Assembly (NCBI GenBank): GCA_937920485.1
Contig: CALETL010000102.1
Location: 1-13,560, forward strand
DNA length: 13,560 nucleotides
Source of the DNA: an uncultured Phycisphaerae bacterium
Lineage (GTDB): Bacteria; Planctomycetota; Phycisphaerae; Sedimentisphaerales; Anaerohalosphaeraceae
Reading direction: 5' to 3'
Below are positions 1 through 6,995 of the stretch, one piece after another; the stretch's first letter is position 1, and each line of letters starts with the position of its first letter. The position numbers and the translations under genes are program-made. The notes under the pieces are model-generated. The model saw only the letters and a list, made by a program, of their open reading frames with translations. It ran no database searches and had not been told where the DNA came from.

Positions 1-117
1 GAACAGTTTAAAATTGCCGATGACCGCAGTCCACATGAAGTGGCCCAAATTATCTGCTCACAGGGCTATGAAGCTGTCTGGAAAGACTGGGATGCGTCTT
101 TTAATAAATTAGGTTGA
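1..117 (+). CDS. 3' end of an unidentified gene (38 codons seen)
   Basis: The first frame is open from base 1 to a TGA at 115-117, giving a 38-residue C-terminal tail that ends in WDASFNKLG. It contains two Trp and reads like a normal soluble helical tail (PHEVAQIICSQGYEAVWKDW). I do not recognise the family and assign no function. The stop codon overlaps the -35 box of the promoter for the following operon, which suggests that this gene belongs to a separate upstream transcription unit. The 5' end is outside the window. Confidence 0.55.
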   Translation, partial: EQFKIADDRSPHEVAQIICSQGYEAVWKDWDASFNKLG

Positions 118-142
118 CCCGGAGCATATTTGGCCGTATGAT
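114..142 (+). promoter_or_regulatory. sigma70-type promoter for the vorDBAC operon
   Basis: TTGACC (114-119) and TATGAT (137-142) each match 5 of 6 bases of the -35 and -10 consensus and are separated by exactly 17 bases. Transcription would start near 149, leaving a leader of about 30 bases before the vorD start at 181. The -35 box overlaps the TGA of the preceding gene. This is the best promoter match I found in the window. It is read from sequence only, with no experimental support. Confidence 0.6.
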
Positions 143-180
143 AATAACACTCCAAAAAAAACGGTATCATAAGGTATAAG

Positions 181-408
181 ATGAAGAAAATACACTTTGA
201 AAAGCACCGATGTAAGGGCTGCGGCCTCTGTGTTATATTTTGCCCGCAGAAAAATCTTCGTATGTCCGAGGACCTCAACGACCAGGGACTTTCCTACCCG
301 GAAGAGATCGACCCGGCCTGCTGTAACGCCTGCGGGCTGTGTTTCAGAATGTGTCCGGACACTGCGATAGAAATTCACCCGGAGGGTGTTAAGAACTCGA
401 AAAAGTAA
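181..408 (+). CDS. vorD: 2-oxoacid:ferredoxin oxidoreductase, delta (ferredoxin) subunit
   Basis: This 75-residue protein has two 4Fe-4S cluster motifs: Cys11, 14, 17 followed by Cys21-Pro, and Cys48, 51, 54 followed by Cys58-Pro. That is the classical 2[4Fe-4S] ferredoxin fold, and 75 residues is about the usual size for a stand-alone delta subunit of four-subunit 2-oxoacid oxidoreductases. It would pass electrons from the TPP-bound intermediate of the catalytic subunits to free ferredoxin in the cytoplasm. It is first in a four-gene operon. A weak Shine-Dalgarno (AAGG, 171-174) precedes the ATG. The 62-base gap to vorB contains a small GC-rich hairpin (420-439). Out of context this would be called only a 4Fe-4S dicluster protein; the neighbours give the specific assignment. 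Confidence 0.88.
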   Translation: MKKIHFEKHRCKGCGLCVIFCPQKNLRMSEDLNDQGLSYPEEIDPACCNACGLCFRMCPDTAIEIHPEGVKNSKK

Positions 409-470
409 AAAACACGGATGGCGGGGGGATTTTCCTGCCAAAGCAGACTAAAGGAGTTGGATACAATTAT

Positions 471-1556
471 ATGGGCAAAAAAATACTGCTAAAAGGCAAT
501 GAAGTAATGTCGGAAGCTGCGATACAGGCTGGCTGCCGATTCTTCGCGGGCTATCCTATCACACCTCAAAATGAAGTTCCCGAATACATGTCCAGGCGGA
601 TGCCGCAGGTCGGTGGCGTATTCGTTCAGGCCGAAAGTGAGATTGCCGCGATTAACATGGTTTTTGGGGCCTCTGCTGCGGGGGCTCGCTGCATGACCAG
701 TTCCTCCTCGCCGGGCATCTCGCTCAAACAGGAGGGCATCAGTTATATTGCCGGTGCCGAGCTTCCCTGCCTGATCGCCAACATGCAGCGGGGCGGACCG
801 GGACTGGGTAACATTCGTGCCTCACAAGCTGACTATTTTCAGGCGGTCAAAGGCGGTGGCCATGGTGACTACCGACTTATCGTATTGGCTCCGGCGTCAA
901 CACAGGAACTGTACAACCTGACGATGAACGCTTTTGACTGGGCCGATTACTATCGCAACCCGGTTTTAATGCTGGGTGACGGCATCCTCGGTCAGATGAC
1001 CGAACCGGTAGAAATTCTGCCGTATGAGCCGATTCTCGATCTGCCGGAAAAAGATTTTATTCTCGATGGCTGTAAAGGGCGTGATCCACGCGTTGTCAAA
1101 ACACTGGTTCTACGGCCGGCCGAAGGATTGGTTGACCACAACGAGCATTTGCAGAAAAAATATCGGCGAATTGAGAGCGAACTTTCGCTGTGTGATGAAT
1201 ACAGAGTCGAAGATGCGGACATTGTGATCGCTGCCTACGGTATCACCAGCCGCATTGCCAAAGGCGCTGTTCGCATGGCTCGTGAAAAGGGAATGAAGGT
1301 CGGCTTGATCCGGCCGATTACGCTGTGGCCGTTCCCGAAAGAAAGTTTCAAAAAAGTTGCCTATGATACAAGTCAAATACTGGTAGTGGAAATGAGTCAC
1401 GGCCAGTTTATCGAAGATGTCAAACTGGCGATCGAAGCAGCTTGTCCGGTGGAGTTTCTCGGCAAGGGCGGCGGCTGGTATCCGACCGAAGAGATCATCC
1501 TTGAAAAGATAGAGTCGATGATCACATCGCCTGTAGCAGCAAAGGGGAGGGTATAA
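471..1556 (+). CDS. vorB: 2-oxoacid:ferredoxin oxidoreductase, alpha subunit (VorB type)
   Basis: At 361 residues this matches the VorB/KorA alpha subunit, which forms the pyrimidine-binding part of the TPP site. Visible family motifs are GYPITPQNEVPEYM (residues 27-40), the AESEIAAINM stretch (54-63), the SSSSPGISLKQEGI stretch (77-90) and RGGPGLG (107-113). The C-terminal part (about 240-355) is the transketolase-C-like domain. With vorA, vorC and vorD it oxidatively decarboxylates a 2-oxoacid to an acyl-CoA, reducing ferredoxin. The motif pattern resembles proteins annotated as 3-methyl-2-oxobutanoate dehydrogenase VorB, but 2-oxoglutarate (KorA) specificity cannot be excluded from sequence alone. 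An AAGGAG ribosome site (451-456) lies 14 bases before the ATG. The stop is one base before the vorA start, so translational coupling is likely. Confidence 0.9.
   Translation: MGKKILLKGNEVMSEAAIQAGCRFFAGYPITPQNEVPEYMSRRMPQVGGVFVQAESEIAAINMVFGASAAGARCMTSSSSPGISLKQEGISYIAGAELPCLIANMQRGGPGLGNIRASQADYFQAVKGGGHGDYRLIVLAPASTQELYNLTMNAFDWADYYRNPVLMLGDGILGQMTEPVEILPYEPILDLPEKDFILDGCKGRDPRVVKTLVLRPAEGLVDHNEHLQKKYRRIESELSLCDEYRVEDADIVIAAYGITSRIAKGAVRMAREKGMKVGLIRPITLWPFPKESFKKVAYDTSQILVVEMSHGQFIEDVKLAIEAACPVEFLGKGGGWYPTEEIILEKIESMITSPVAAKGRV
1541..1550 (+). promoter_or_regulatory. strong ribosome binding site for vorA inside the end of vorB
   Basis: The purine run AAAGGGGAGG lies within the last codons of vorB and ends 7 bases before the vorA ATG at 1558. 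It supports that start and coupled translation of the two subunits. Confidence 0.7.
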
Positions 1557-1557
1557 G

Positions 1558-2291
<734 letters not shown>

Positions 2292-2292
<1 letters not shown>

Positions 2293-2861
2293 TGGACAGA
2301 CAGGAAACAAAGATTGTTATGGCTGGCTTCGGAGGTCAGGGTATCGTTGTCATCGGCAACATTCTTGCACGTGCGGCGATCATCGAAGATAAAAATGTGG
2401 TTGGAATGGTTTGCTACGGAGCCGAGATGCGGGGCGGCACGGCCAACGCAACGGTTATCATTAGCAATGACGAAATCGCCAGTCCCTTTGTGAATCATCC
2501 GGACATGGCGATCATCCTTAATGGCCCGTCATTGGATCGTTTCGAGCCGGAGATTTCGCAAGATGGCCTGGTGCTGATGAACACGTCCATGATCAGCCGC
2601 GACCCCCGGCGTTCCGATCTGGCGTGCATTAAGGTAAACGCCACAAAAATCGCACATGAGATCGGCAATCTCAGAGTTTCCAACATTGTCAGTGTGGGTG
2701 CCTTTATCGAACATACGCGGCTGCTTTCCATTAGCAGCATCGAGCAGGCGATCAGCGATCTGTTCTCGAACAAAAAAGCGGAACTGGTTGAGGTTAATCT
2801 CAAGGCGCTGCACACCGGTGCCGAACGCAGCACATGTTTACAGCCGCTTGACATTAAGTAA
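2292..2861 (+). CDS. vorC: 2-oxoacid:ferredoxin oxidoreductase, gamma subunit
   Basis: This 189-residue protein has the gamma-subunit signature GFGGQG (12-17) close to the N-terminus and YGAEMRGGTAN (42-52), both characteristic of the POR gamma/KorC family. In known enzymes this domain packs against the alpha subunit near the CoA-binding region. It completes the delta-alpha-beta-gamma set, so the operon encodes an entire four-subunit enzyme. The start overlaps the vorA stop by one base. The gene is followed by a 106-base gap with a weak 7-bp inverted repeat (2864-2870 with 2885-2891) and a 9-bp repeat array, so the operon probably ends here. Confidence 0.9.
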
Positions 2862-2888
2862 GAGTTCATACTATAGTGTGTAAATATG

Positions 2889-2953
2889 AACGCAAAGGGT
2901 TTTATATCCTTATGTCATTTGCGTCGTTTGCATCTTTCGCGTCTCTTGCGTTT
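2889..2953. repeat. intergenic 9-bp tandem repeat with an inverted partner, upstream of exbD
   Basis: Four adjacent 9-base units can be read at 2918-2953: TTTGCGTCG, TTTGCATCT, TTCGCGTCT and CTTGCGTTT. A short stretch in the opposite orientation (AACGCAAAGGG, 2889-2899) is the reverse complement of the unit core. The element ends 14 bases before the exbD ATG. It resembles a decayed inverted-repeat element built from 9-mers. No ORF or transposase accompanies it. Confidence 0.6.
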
Positions 2954-2967
2954 ATTGAACTTTTCAA

Positions 2968-3465
2968 ATGAACAAAGATATGTCCAGCAAACAACAGATA
3001 TCCGGATTTCATCGAACCGCAATGGCCGGTTTTGGCGGCCGTAGTCGAATTTCGATGGGCCTTCGTATGACCCCGATGATCGACGTTATCTTCCTGCTGC
3101 TGACGTTCTTCGTGCTAACGGCAAAATTTCAGGAGCCCGAACAGCTTCTGCCCGTGATCGTGGGCAAGACACCTCCGCAGGCCGCCGCTGCACAGGACAC
3201 ACCCCTGAAGATTTTTGTAGAGGTCGATGCTTCCGGCTGCCTGATGCGGGTCCAAAATCGCCCCGCAGTTAAATTTTCCACAGAAAACCCACAGCAGTCT
3301 TTGCTGGTTCTGGCCCGAAAAGTCCAGCAGGCACTGGAAACAACCGGTCCGGTCCCGGTCGAATTGTACTATGACGATGCCGTACCATGGGACGTCGTCG
3401 TCAAGGTCTACGATTTATTGTATGGCCTGGGCCTGCAGAACATCACCTTCCGCATCGAAGAATAA
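2968..3465 (+). CDS. ExbD/TolR-family biopolymer transport protein
   Basis: This 165-residue protein has a short cytoplasmic N-terminus, one membrane helix at about residues 37-53 (IDVIFLLLTFFVLTA) and a periplasmic domain of about 110 residues. The sequence LRMTPMIDVIF carries the conserved membrane Asp (Asp39), which in ExbD couples proton flow to movement. The C-terminal VYDLLYGLGLQNITFRIEE is the usual end of the periplasmic domain. Family members work with an ExbB/TolQ channel to energise TonB- or Tol-type outer-membrane processes. No ExbB, TolQ or TonB gene is adjacent, which is unusual. About 30 residues precede the membrane segment, slightly more than normal, and no clear ribosome site precedes the ATG at 2968; an alternative ATG at 2980 is not better. 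The start is therefore uncertain. Confidence 0.82.
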   Translation: MNKDMSSKQQISGFHRTAMAGFGGRSRISMGLRMTPMIDVIFLLLTFFVLTAKFQEPEQLLPVIVGKTPPQAAAAQDTPLKIFVEVDASGCLMRVQNRPAVKFSTENPQQSLLVLARKVQQALETTGPVPVELYYDDAVPWDVVVKVYDLLYGLGLQNITFRIEE

Positions 3466-3469
3466 GGCG

Positions 3470-3482
3470 GCCGATAATCGGC
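3470..3482. repeat. small palindrome after exbD, possible weak terminator
   Basis: GCCGATAATCGGC is a perfect palindrome around one central base. It starts five bases after the exbD stop, in the gap between convergent genes. It could fold into a 5-bp stem with a 3-base loop. The following bases are only moderately T-rich, so a terminator role is uncertain. Confidence 0.3.
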
Positions 3483-3500
3483 TGTTCACTGGCTTTCTAT

Positions 3501-3514
3501 AACTGAGAACTAAG
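3501..3514 (-). repeat. short copy of the AGTTNNN heptad repeat
   Basis: Read on the minus strand this stretch contains AGTTCTC followed by AGTTATA, two units of the same 7-base pattern seen at 10232-10259 and 4334-4354. It lies directly against the stop codon of the minus-strand carboxypeptidase gene, as the larger copy lies against the comEC stop. Confidence 0.4.
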
Positions 3515-4312
3515 CTAATATGGCAGTTGGGGATAGGTGATGGCGGCAAGGAGGGCGTTGCCGTAGCGAATCCAGAGTTGGACGTCGGTCAGTTGGGAGT
3601 CTTCTTTGGCCAGTTCCATGGTGATGATAGGGGTATTCTGTTCGATTCCGGCGAATGAACCGAGTGAGCCGGGACGTGAGCCGAGTTTTTTGACCGGCAG
3701 GGGACAATAATCGGCCATTGCCTTTGCCAAGTCTTCGCCGGGGCCGTCATAGTCCAGACAATACAACGGCTGATGGATCGTAACGATCCGCGCAGGCCGA
3801 TACGTCAGGATCAGATCGTGCAAAATCGTCGATTCCGGCTCGGTTAAACCATCCATACCGTTACCGGCGTTATTCACACGGTTTGCGGCGGGAAAGTTGC
3901 GGTTCAGATCGATCCCGCATGCGTTGGCGCGTGTGCGAAGGTCATAACCGTCTGGGTTGGCGACCGGTACGACCAGCACGGTACGGCCATCCAGTACATC
4001 CGGCTTGGCCTTGAGGTGGTCGATGAGCCAATAGACCAGCGGCGTGCCGGCGTCTTCGTTGCCGTGGATGGTGGCGATGATCAGTACCGTGTCAGGGCCG
4101 CAGCCCAGTGTTGTAAGCTCAATCGGGCGGTTCTGGACCGAATAGCCCAGAATCTTGCTGTGGATCAATTGTGAGGTTGCGATGACAGAAACCGAGTGAT
4201 CGGCGACAATCACAGGTGCATACCGGTCCCTGGTGCCCGGCTGACAGCCGGAAACAGCCAGTAACGCGGTGGAAAGCAGTGTGAAGGTTAATAAATATTT
4301 AGATAAGTTCAT
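3515..4312 (-). CDS. M14-family zinc carboxypeptidase lipoprotein (MpaA-like)
   Basis: This 265-residue protein has a lipoprotein signal: a hydrophobic stretch at 6-20 and lipobox VSGC with Cys23, so it should be exported and lipid-anchored. The M14 zinc site is complete: His83 and Glu86 (HGNE), and His180 in TIHQP. The substrate-binding DLNRNFP is at 135-141 (Arg138), and the catalytic glutamate is probably Glu233 (ITMEL). The short catalytic domain and the order HGNE, ANPDGYDL, DLNRNFP resemble MpaA, which cleaves L-Ala-gamma-D-Glu-mDAP murein tripeptides, so a role in peptidoglycan peptide trimming or recycling is likely. Other M14 peptidases are possible. E. coli MpaA is cytoplasmic; this one carries an export signal. 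It is monocistronic, convergent with exbD and divergent from the next gene, with no clear ribosome site. Confidence 0.82.
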   Translation of the reverse strand: MNLSKYLLTFTLLSTALLAVSGCQPGTRDRYAPVIVADHSVSVIATSQLIHSKILGYSVQNRPIELTTLGCGPDTVLIIATIHGNEDAGTPLVYWLIDHLKAKPDVLDGRTVLVVPVANPDGYDLRTRANACGIDLNRNFPAANRVNNAGNGMDGLTEPESTILHDLILTYRPARIVTIHQPLYCLDYDGPGEDLAKAMADYCPLPVKKLGSRPGSLGSFAGIEQNTPIITMELAKEDSQLTDVQLWIRYGNALLAAITYPQLPY

Positions 4313-4323
4313 ATTTTGAAAAG

Positions 4324-4333
4324 ACCTATAGGT
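4324..4333. promoter_or_regulatory. perfect 10-bp palindrome upstream of the carboxypeptidase gene
   Basis: ACCTATAGGT lies 12 bases upstream of the minus-strand start at 4312. It could be a small operator, or the TATAGG part a -10 element on the minus strand, but no good -35 partner is visible. A 10-bp palindrome can also occur by chance. Confidence 0.2.
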
Positions 4334-4354
4334 AGTTTCAAGTTTTTAGTTACC
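4334..4354 (+). repeat. three-unit AGTTNNN heptad repeat
   Basis: AGTTTCA (4334-4340), AGTTTTT (4341-4347) and AGTTACC (4348-4354) follow one another without a gap. They share the AGTT core and 7-base spacing with the arrays at 10232-10259 and 3501-3514 (minus strand). The array lies in the 237-base divergent gap between the carboxypeptidase and thioredoxin-like genes. Confidence 0.4.
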
Positions 4355-4360
4355 TGTTGA

Positions 4361-4381
4361 GCACGGGCTAAAAGCTCGTGC
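4361..4381. repeat. REP-like hairpin in a divergent promoter region
   Basis: GCACGGGCT (4361-4369) and AGCTCGTGC (4373-4381) form a 9-bp stem with one G-T wobble and an AAA loop. No T-run follows on either side, and both flanking genes point away, so it is not a terminator of either. It has the look of a dispersed palindromic repeat. The rest of the 4313-4549 gap is A+T-rich with no further gene visible. Confidence 0.5.
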
Positions 4382-4549
4382 CACTGATTGCTATATCGAA
4401 ATAAACGCCGAAGTTTATTAAAAAAGATTTGGCGAACTTGTACAAGGTAAATTGGGAATTTTGTGATTTTTTATCAAACAGGCCTTGCTGACCCGACGTA
4501 TTACGGACAAATACAGAGATATCATCACTTAAACCGAAAGGATGGAATT

Positions 4550-5248
4550 ATGGATGTAAAACTTAAACAAATCATTTCTGTACTTTGTGTTCTTGTGATT
4601 TCCGGTCTGGCCGCGGCGAACTGCGGGAATTGTCCCGGCGACAAGAAGGCCTGTCCGGCCGATTGTCAGAAAGCATGCTGTACAATCCAAAAAGCCCCTG
4701 ACTTTACATTAAAGGATCTCAACGGTAAAGACGTTCAGCTCAGCAAACTCAAGGATAAGATCATTGTTCTGGAGTGGACCAATTATGACTGTCCGTTTGT
4801 GAAGGCACATTACAACGACATAACCCAAACGACCCGCAAGCTCGCTAAGAAATATGTGAAACAGGATGTTGTCTGGCTGACGATCAACAGCACGAATTAT
4901 GCCACCACGGAAACGAACAAGAAATGGGCCAAGAAGAACGAACTCAAGCATTTAGTGTTAATCGACACTGACGGTAAGGTCGGCAAGCTTTTCAAGGCCA
5001 AGACTACGCCGCATGTGTTTGTGATCGACAAACAAGGCAAGATTGCTTATCAGGGGGCCATTGATAATGCACCAATGGGAAAAGCACCCGAAGGCAAGGA
5101 AAAAGTTAATTATGTAGATCAGGCCCTCTCCGAGCTGCTTGCGGGCAAAGAGGTCTCGACCCCCAAGACAAAGCCGTACGGTTGCTCGGTCAAGTACCCC
5201 AAGGAAGAGACTGAGGGCGAAGCCACAGAAGAAGAAGCCAAGGAATAG
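4550..5248 (+). CDS. exported thioredoxin-fold (redoxin) protein with Cys-rich N-terminus
   Basis: The ATG at 4550 is preferred over one at 4463 because GAAAGGA (4536-4542) precedes it and the protein then begins with a Sec signal peptide (hydrophobic core about 8-22, AAA before Asn24). The mature 232-residue precursor has six Cys within about 20 residues (25, 28, 35, 39, 43, 44), then an AhpC/TSA-thioredoxin domain: APDFTLKDLNGK (49-60), DCPFVKAHY with Cys81, cis-Pro at TTPH (Pro154) and VFVIDKQGKIAYQG (156-169). There is no CXXC; Cys81 stands where the first active-site Cys would be, and KPYGCSVKY (Cys212) near the end may be its resolving partner, as in two-Cys peroxiredoxin-like proteins. 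The C-terminus is highly acidic. A periplasmic thiol oxidoreductase or peroxidase is likely; the substrate is unknown. Confidence 0.8.
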   Translation: MDVKLKQIISVLCVLVISGLAAANCGNCPGDKKACPADCQKACCTIQKAPDFTLKDLNGKDVQLSKLKDKIIVLEWTNYDCPFVKAHYNDITQTTRKLAKKYVKQDVVWLTINSTNYATTETNKKWAKKNELKHLVLIDTDGKVGKLFKAKTTPHVFVIDKQGKIAYQGAIDNAPMGKAPEGKEKVNYVDQALSELLAGKEVSTPKTKPYGCSVKYPKEETEGEATEEEAKE

Positions 5249-5323
5249 GTTTGCTGCTCTGCGGTTTTCGGCGAATGAAGTTTAGACTTGCATTTAAGAA
5301 TGCTGCCGGATATAGATTAGGAT

Positions 5324-6874
5324 ATGACGTATCTGGCCGTGTCCATTTTTGCCTGTGAACCGGGTGAGTTTGCGGAAAAGGTTTCCAACGCAAAACGCAT
5401 TGGTGCCGAAGCCATTGAAATCCGTTGCGATGCGCTTGCTGAACCGAATATTGACGCGATTTTAAAAATGATTCATTCGGTGCAGAAATGCAAGCTTCCG
5501 GTGATCGTAACCTGCCGGGATGTTTCCGAAGGCGGCGTTAATCCCGTCGATTTCAGTGTGCGGCTGTCCATTCTGAAACAGGCCGTCGAGGCGAAAGCAG
5601 ATTTCGTTGATGTTGAGTACGAGAATTTCAAGCATCCCGATACGCATTCAGTTCTGAAAGCGGCTCTTGAAACATCCGATACCAAACTGATCCTGTCCTG
5701 CCATAATTTTAAAGGTCCCTTTGATGATCTGAACATTCTTTACGAGACCGTGTTGGCGCTGCATCCCGATGCGATTCCCAAGATTGTTTACAAGGCACGC
5801 CATATCAGCGATTGCTTTGCGGCGTTCGACCTTTTGCAGGAAGCGGATCGTCCGCTGATCGCTTTTTGCATGGGCGAGGACGGGTTAGTTAGCCGGGCTC
5901 TGGCAAAGAAGTTTGGCTCAGTACTGACGTTTGCATGTTTAGACGATGCGGCGCAGACCGCACCGGGACAGGTGTCGGTTCAAACGATGAAGCAGATGTA
6001 CCGCTGGGACGCGATTGACAAGGACACGGAGATCTTTGGTGTAATCGGTGACCCGGTGGGGCACTCGCTGAGTCCTGCGTTGTTCAACCAGAGCTTCGAG
6101 AAGAAAAACATCAACGCGGTTTATTTACCGTTTCTTGTTAGAGGCGGCAACGACGAGTTTAATACATTTTTGGACGATGCCTGCAATCGCTACAAACTGG
6201 GATTCGGTGGATTCAGTGTGACGCTGCCGCATAAGACGAACGCGCTGAACTATGCGAACCGGCACGGCGATTATGTGGATACTCTGGCTCAGACGATCGG
6301 CTCAGTGAATACGCTTAAGATCGGGTTTAATGGTTTGATTAGCGCCTACAATACCGATTACGCCGGAGCGATGGATGCGATGGCAAGTGTGTTTGACGGC
6401 GATCGCCACAGTCTGCATGGGAAAAAGGTTGCTGTGATCGGTGCCGGCGGGGTTTCTCGCGCAGTAGTGGCGGGGCTGGTCGATGTGGGGGCACGGGTGC
6501 GGATTTATAATCGCACGCTGAGCAAGGCCGAGTCGCTGGCAAAGGAGTTTTGCTGTAAGTTCGCCGGAATCAACGAGCTAACCGAACATACGGCCGATGT
6601 CGTGGTTAACTGTACGAGCTTGGGGATGTGTCCGGATGTCGAGACCTGTCCGGTGCCGGAGGGAGTTCTGACCGAGCAGATGACCGTATTTGATACGGTC
6701 TATAATCCGTTGGAAACGAAGCTGCTGCAGATGGCTAAAGCCGCCGGGGCGAAAACCGTCAACGGCGCCGAGATGTTCATCCGTCAGGCGATGGCTCAAT
6801 ACAAAATCTACATCGGCGACGACCCCGACGAAGAACTCATGCGAAAAGTGGTGTACGACAAATTAGGTTCATGA
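5324..6874 (+). CDS. aroDE: bifunctional 3-dehydroquinate dehydratase / shikimate dehydrogenase
   Basis: This 516-residue protein fuses two successive chorismate-pathway enzymes. Residues 1-225 are a type I dehydroquinase: EIRCD (32-36), catalytic His127 (SCHNF), Schiff-base Lys153 (IPKIV), Arg190 (LVSR) and the closing PGQVSV motif (214-219). Residues about 236-516 are a shikimate dehydrogenase: GVIGDPVGHSLSP (239-251), SVTLPHK with Lys304, NTD with Asp345, the NADP-binding GAGGVSRA (373-380), NRT (396-398) and Gln488. All expected catalytic residues are present in both halves. It converts 3-dehydroquinate to shikimate via 3-dehydroshikimate in the cytoplasm. The same order occurs in plants and is known in Chlamydiae and Planctomycetes. 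The ribosome site is weak (TTAGGAT directly before the ATG), but the start fits the family N-terminus. Confidence 0.93.
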   Translation: MTYLAVSIFACEPGEFAEKVSNAKRIGAEAIEIRCDALAEPNIDAILKMIHSVQKCKLPVIVTCRDVSEGGVNPVDFSVRLSILKQAVEAKADFVDVEYENFKHPDTHSVLKAALETSDTKLILSCHNFKGPFDDLNILYETVLALHPDAIPKIVYKARHISDCFAAFDLLQEADRPLIAFCMGEDGLVSRALAKKFGSVLTFACLDDAAQTAPGQVSVQTMKQMYRWDAIDKDTEIFGVIGDPVGHSLSPALFNQSFEKKNINAVYLPFLVRGGNDEFNTFLDDACNRYKLGFGGFSVTLPHKTNALNYANRHGDYVDTLAQTIGSVNTLKIGFNGLISAYNTDYAGAMDAMASVFDGDRHSLHGKKVAVIGAGGVSRAVVAGLVDVGARVRIYNRTLSKAESLAKEFCCKFAGINELTEHTADVVVNCTSLGMCPDVETCPVPEGVLTEQMTVFDTVYNPLETKLLQMAKAAGAKTVNGAEMFIRQAMAQYKIYIGDDPDEELMRKVVYDKLGS

Positions 6875-6917
6875 TGACCTGTGGTCTGTTTTAGAGACAA
6901 AATCTTCGCAAAATCTC

Positions 6918-6945
6918 TTTTCATTTCCAGATAACCACGTATAAT
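6918..6945 (+). promoter_or_regulatory. possible sigma70-type promoter for argG
   Basis: A perfect TATAAT lies at 6940-6945. A partial -35 match, TTTTCA (6918-6923, 4 of 6), is 16 bases upstream. Transcription would begin near 6952, about 44 bases before the argG ATG. The -10 box overlaps the first unit of the 10-bp repeat that follows. Confidence 0.35.
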
Positions 6946-6971
6946 CAGTATTAATCAGTGTTAATCTGTGT
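6942..6971 (+). repeat. three-unit 10-bp tandem repeat in the argG leader
   Basis: TAATCAGTAT (6942-6951), TAATCAGTGT (6952-6961) and TAATCTGTGT (6962-6971) are perfectly adjacent and differ at one or two positions. They lie between aroDE and argG and probably within the argG leader or promoter. The rest of the 121-base gap is A+T-rich, with only a weak inverted repeat (AGAGA/TCTCT, 6893-6918). Confidence 0.6.
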
Positions 6972-6995
6972 CTAATAATCTAAGGTTCGTAGAAG

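Noticed and set aside
4463..4549. N-terminal extension of the thioredoxin-like protein from an ATG at 4463
   Set aside because: It would bury the signal peptide 29 residues inside the protein and has no ribosome site; the ATG at 4550 has GAAAGGA upstream and a normal signal sequence.
5288..5316. Promoter TTGCAT-17-TATAGA directly before aroDE
   Set aside because: The hexamers match poorly (3 and 4 of 6) and the implied transcript would be essentially leaderless; not strong enough to list.
6893..6921. Intrinsic terminator after aroDE (AGAGA/TCTCT then T-run)
   Set aside because: The stem is only 5 bp, A+T-rich and has a 16-base loop, too weak to call.
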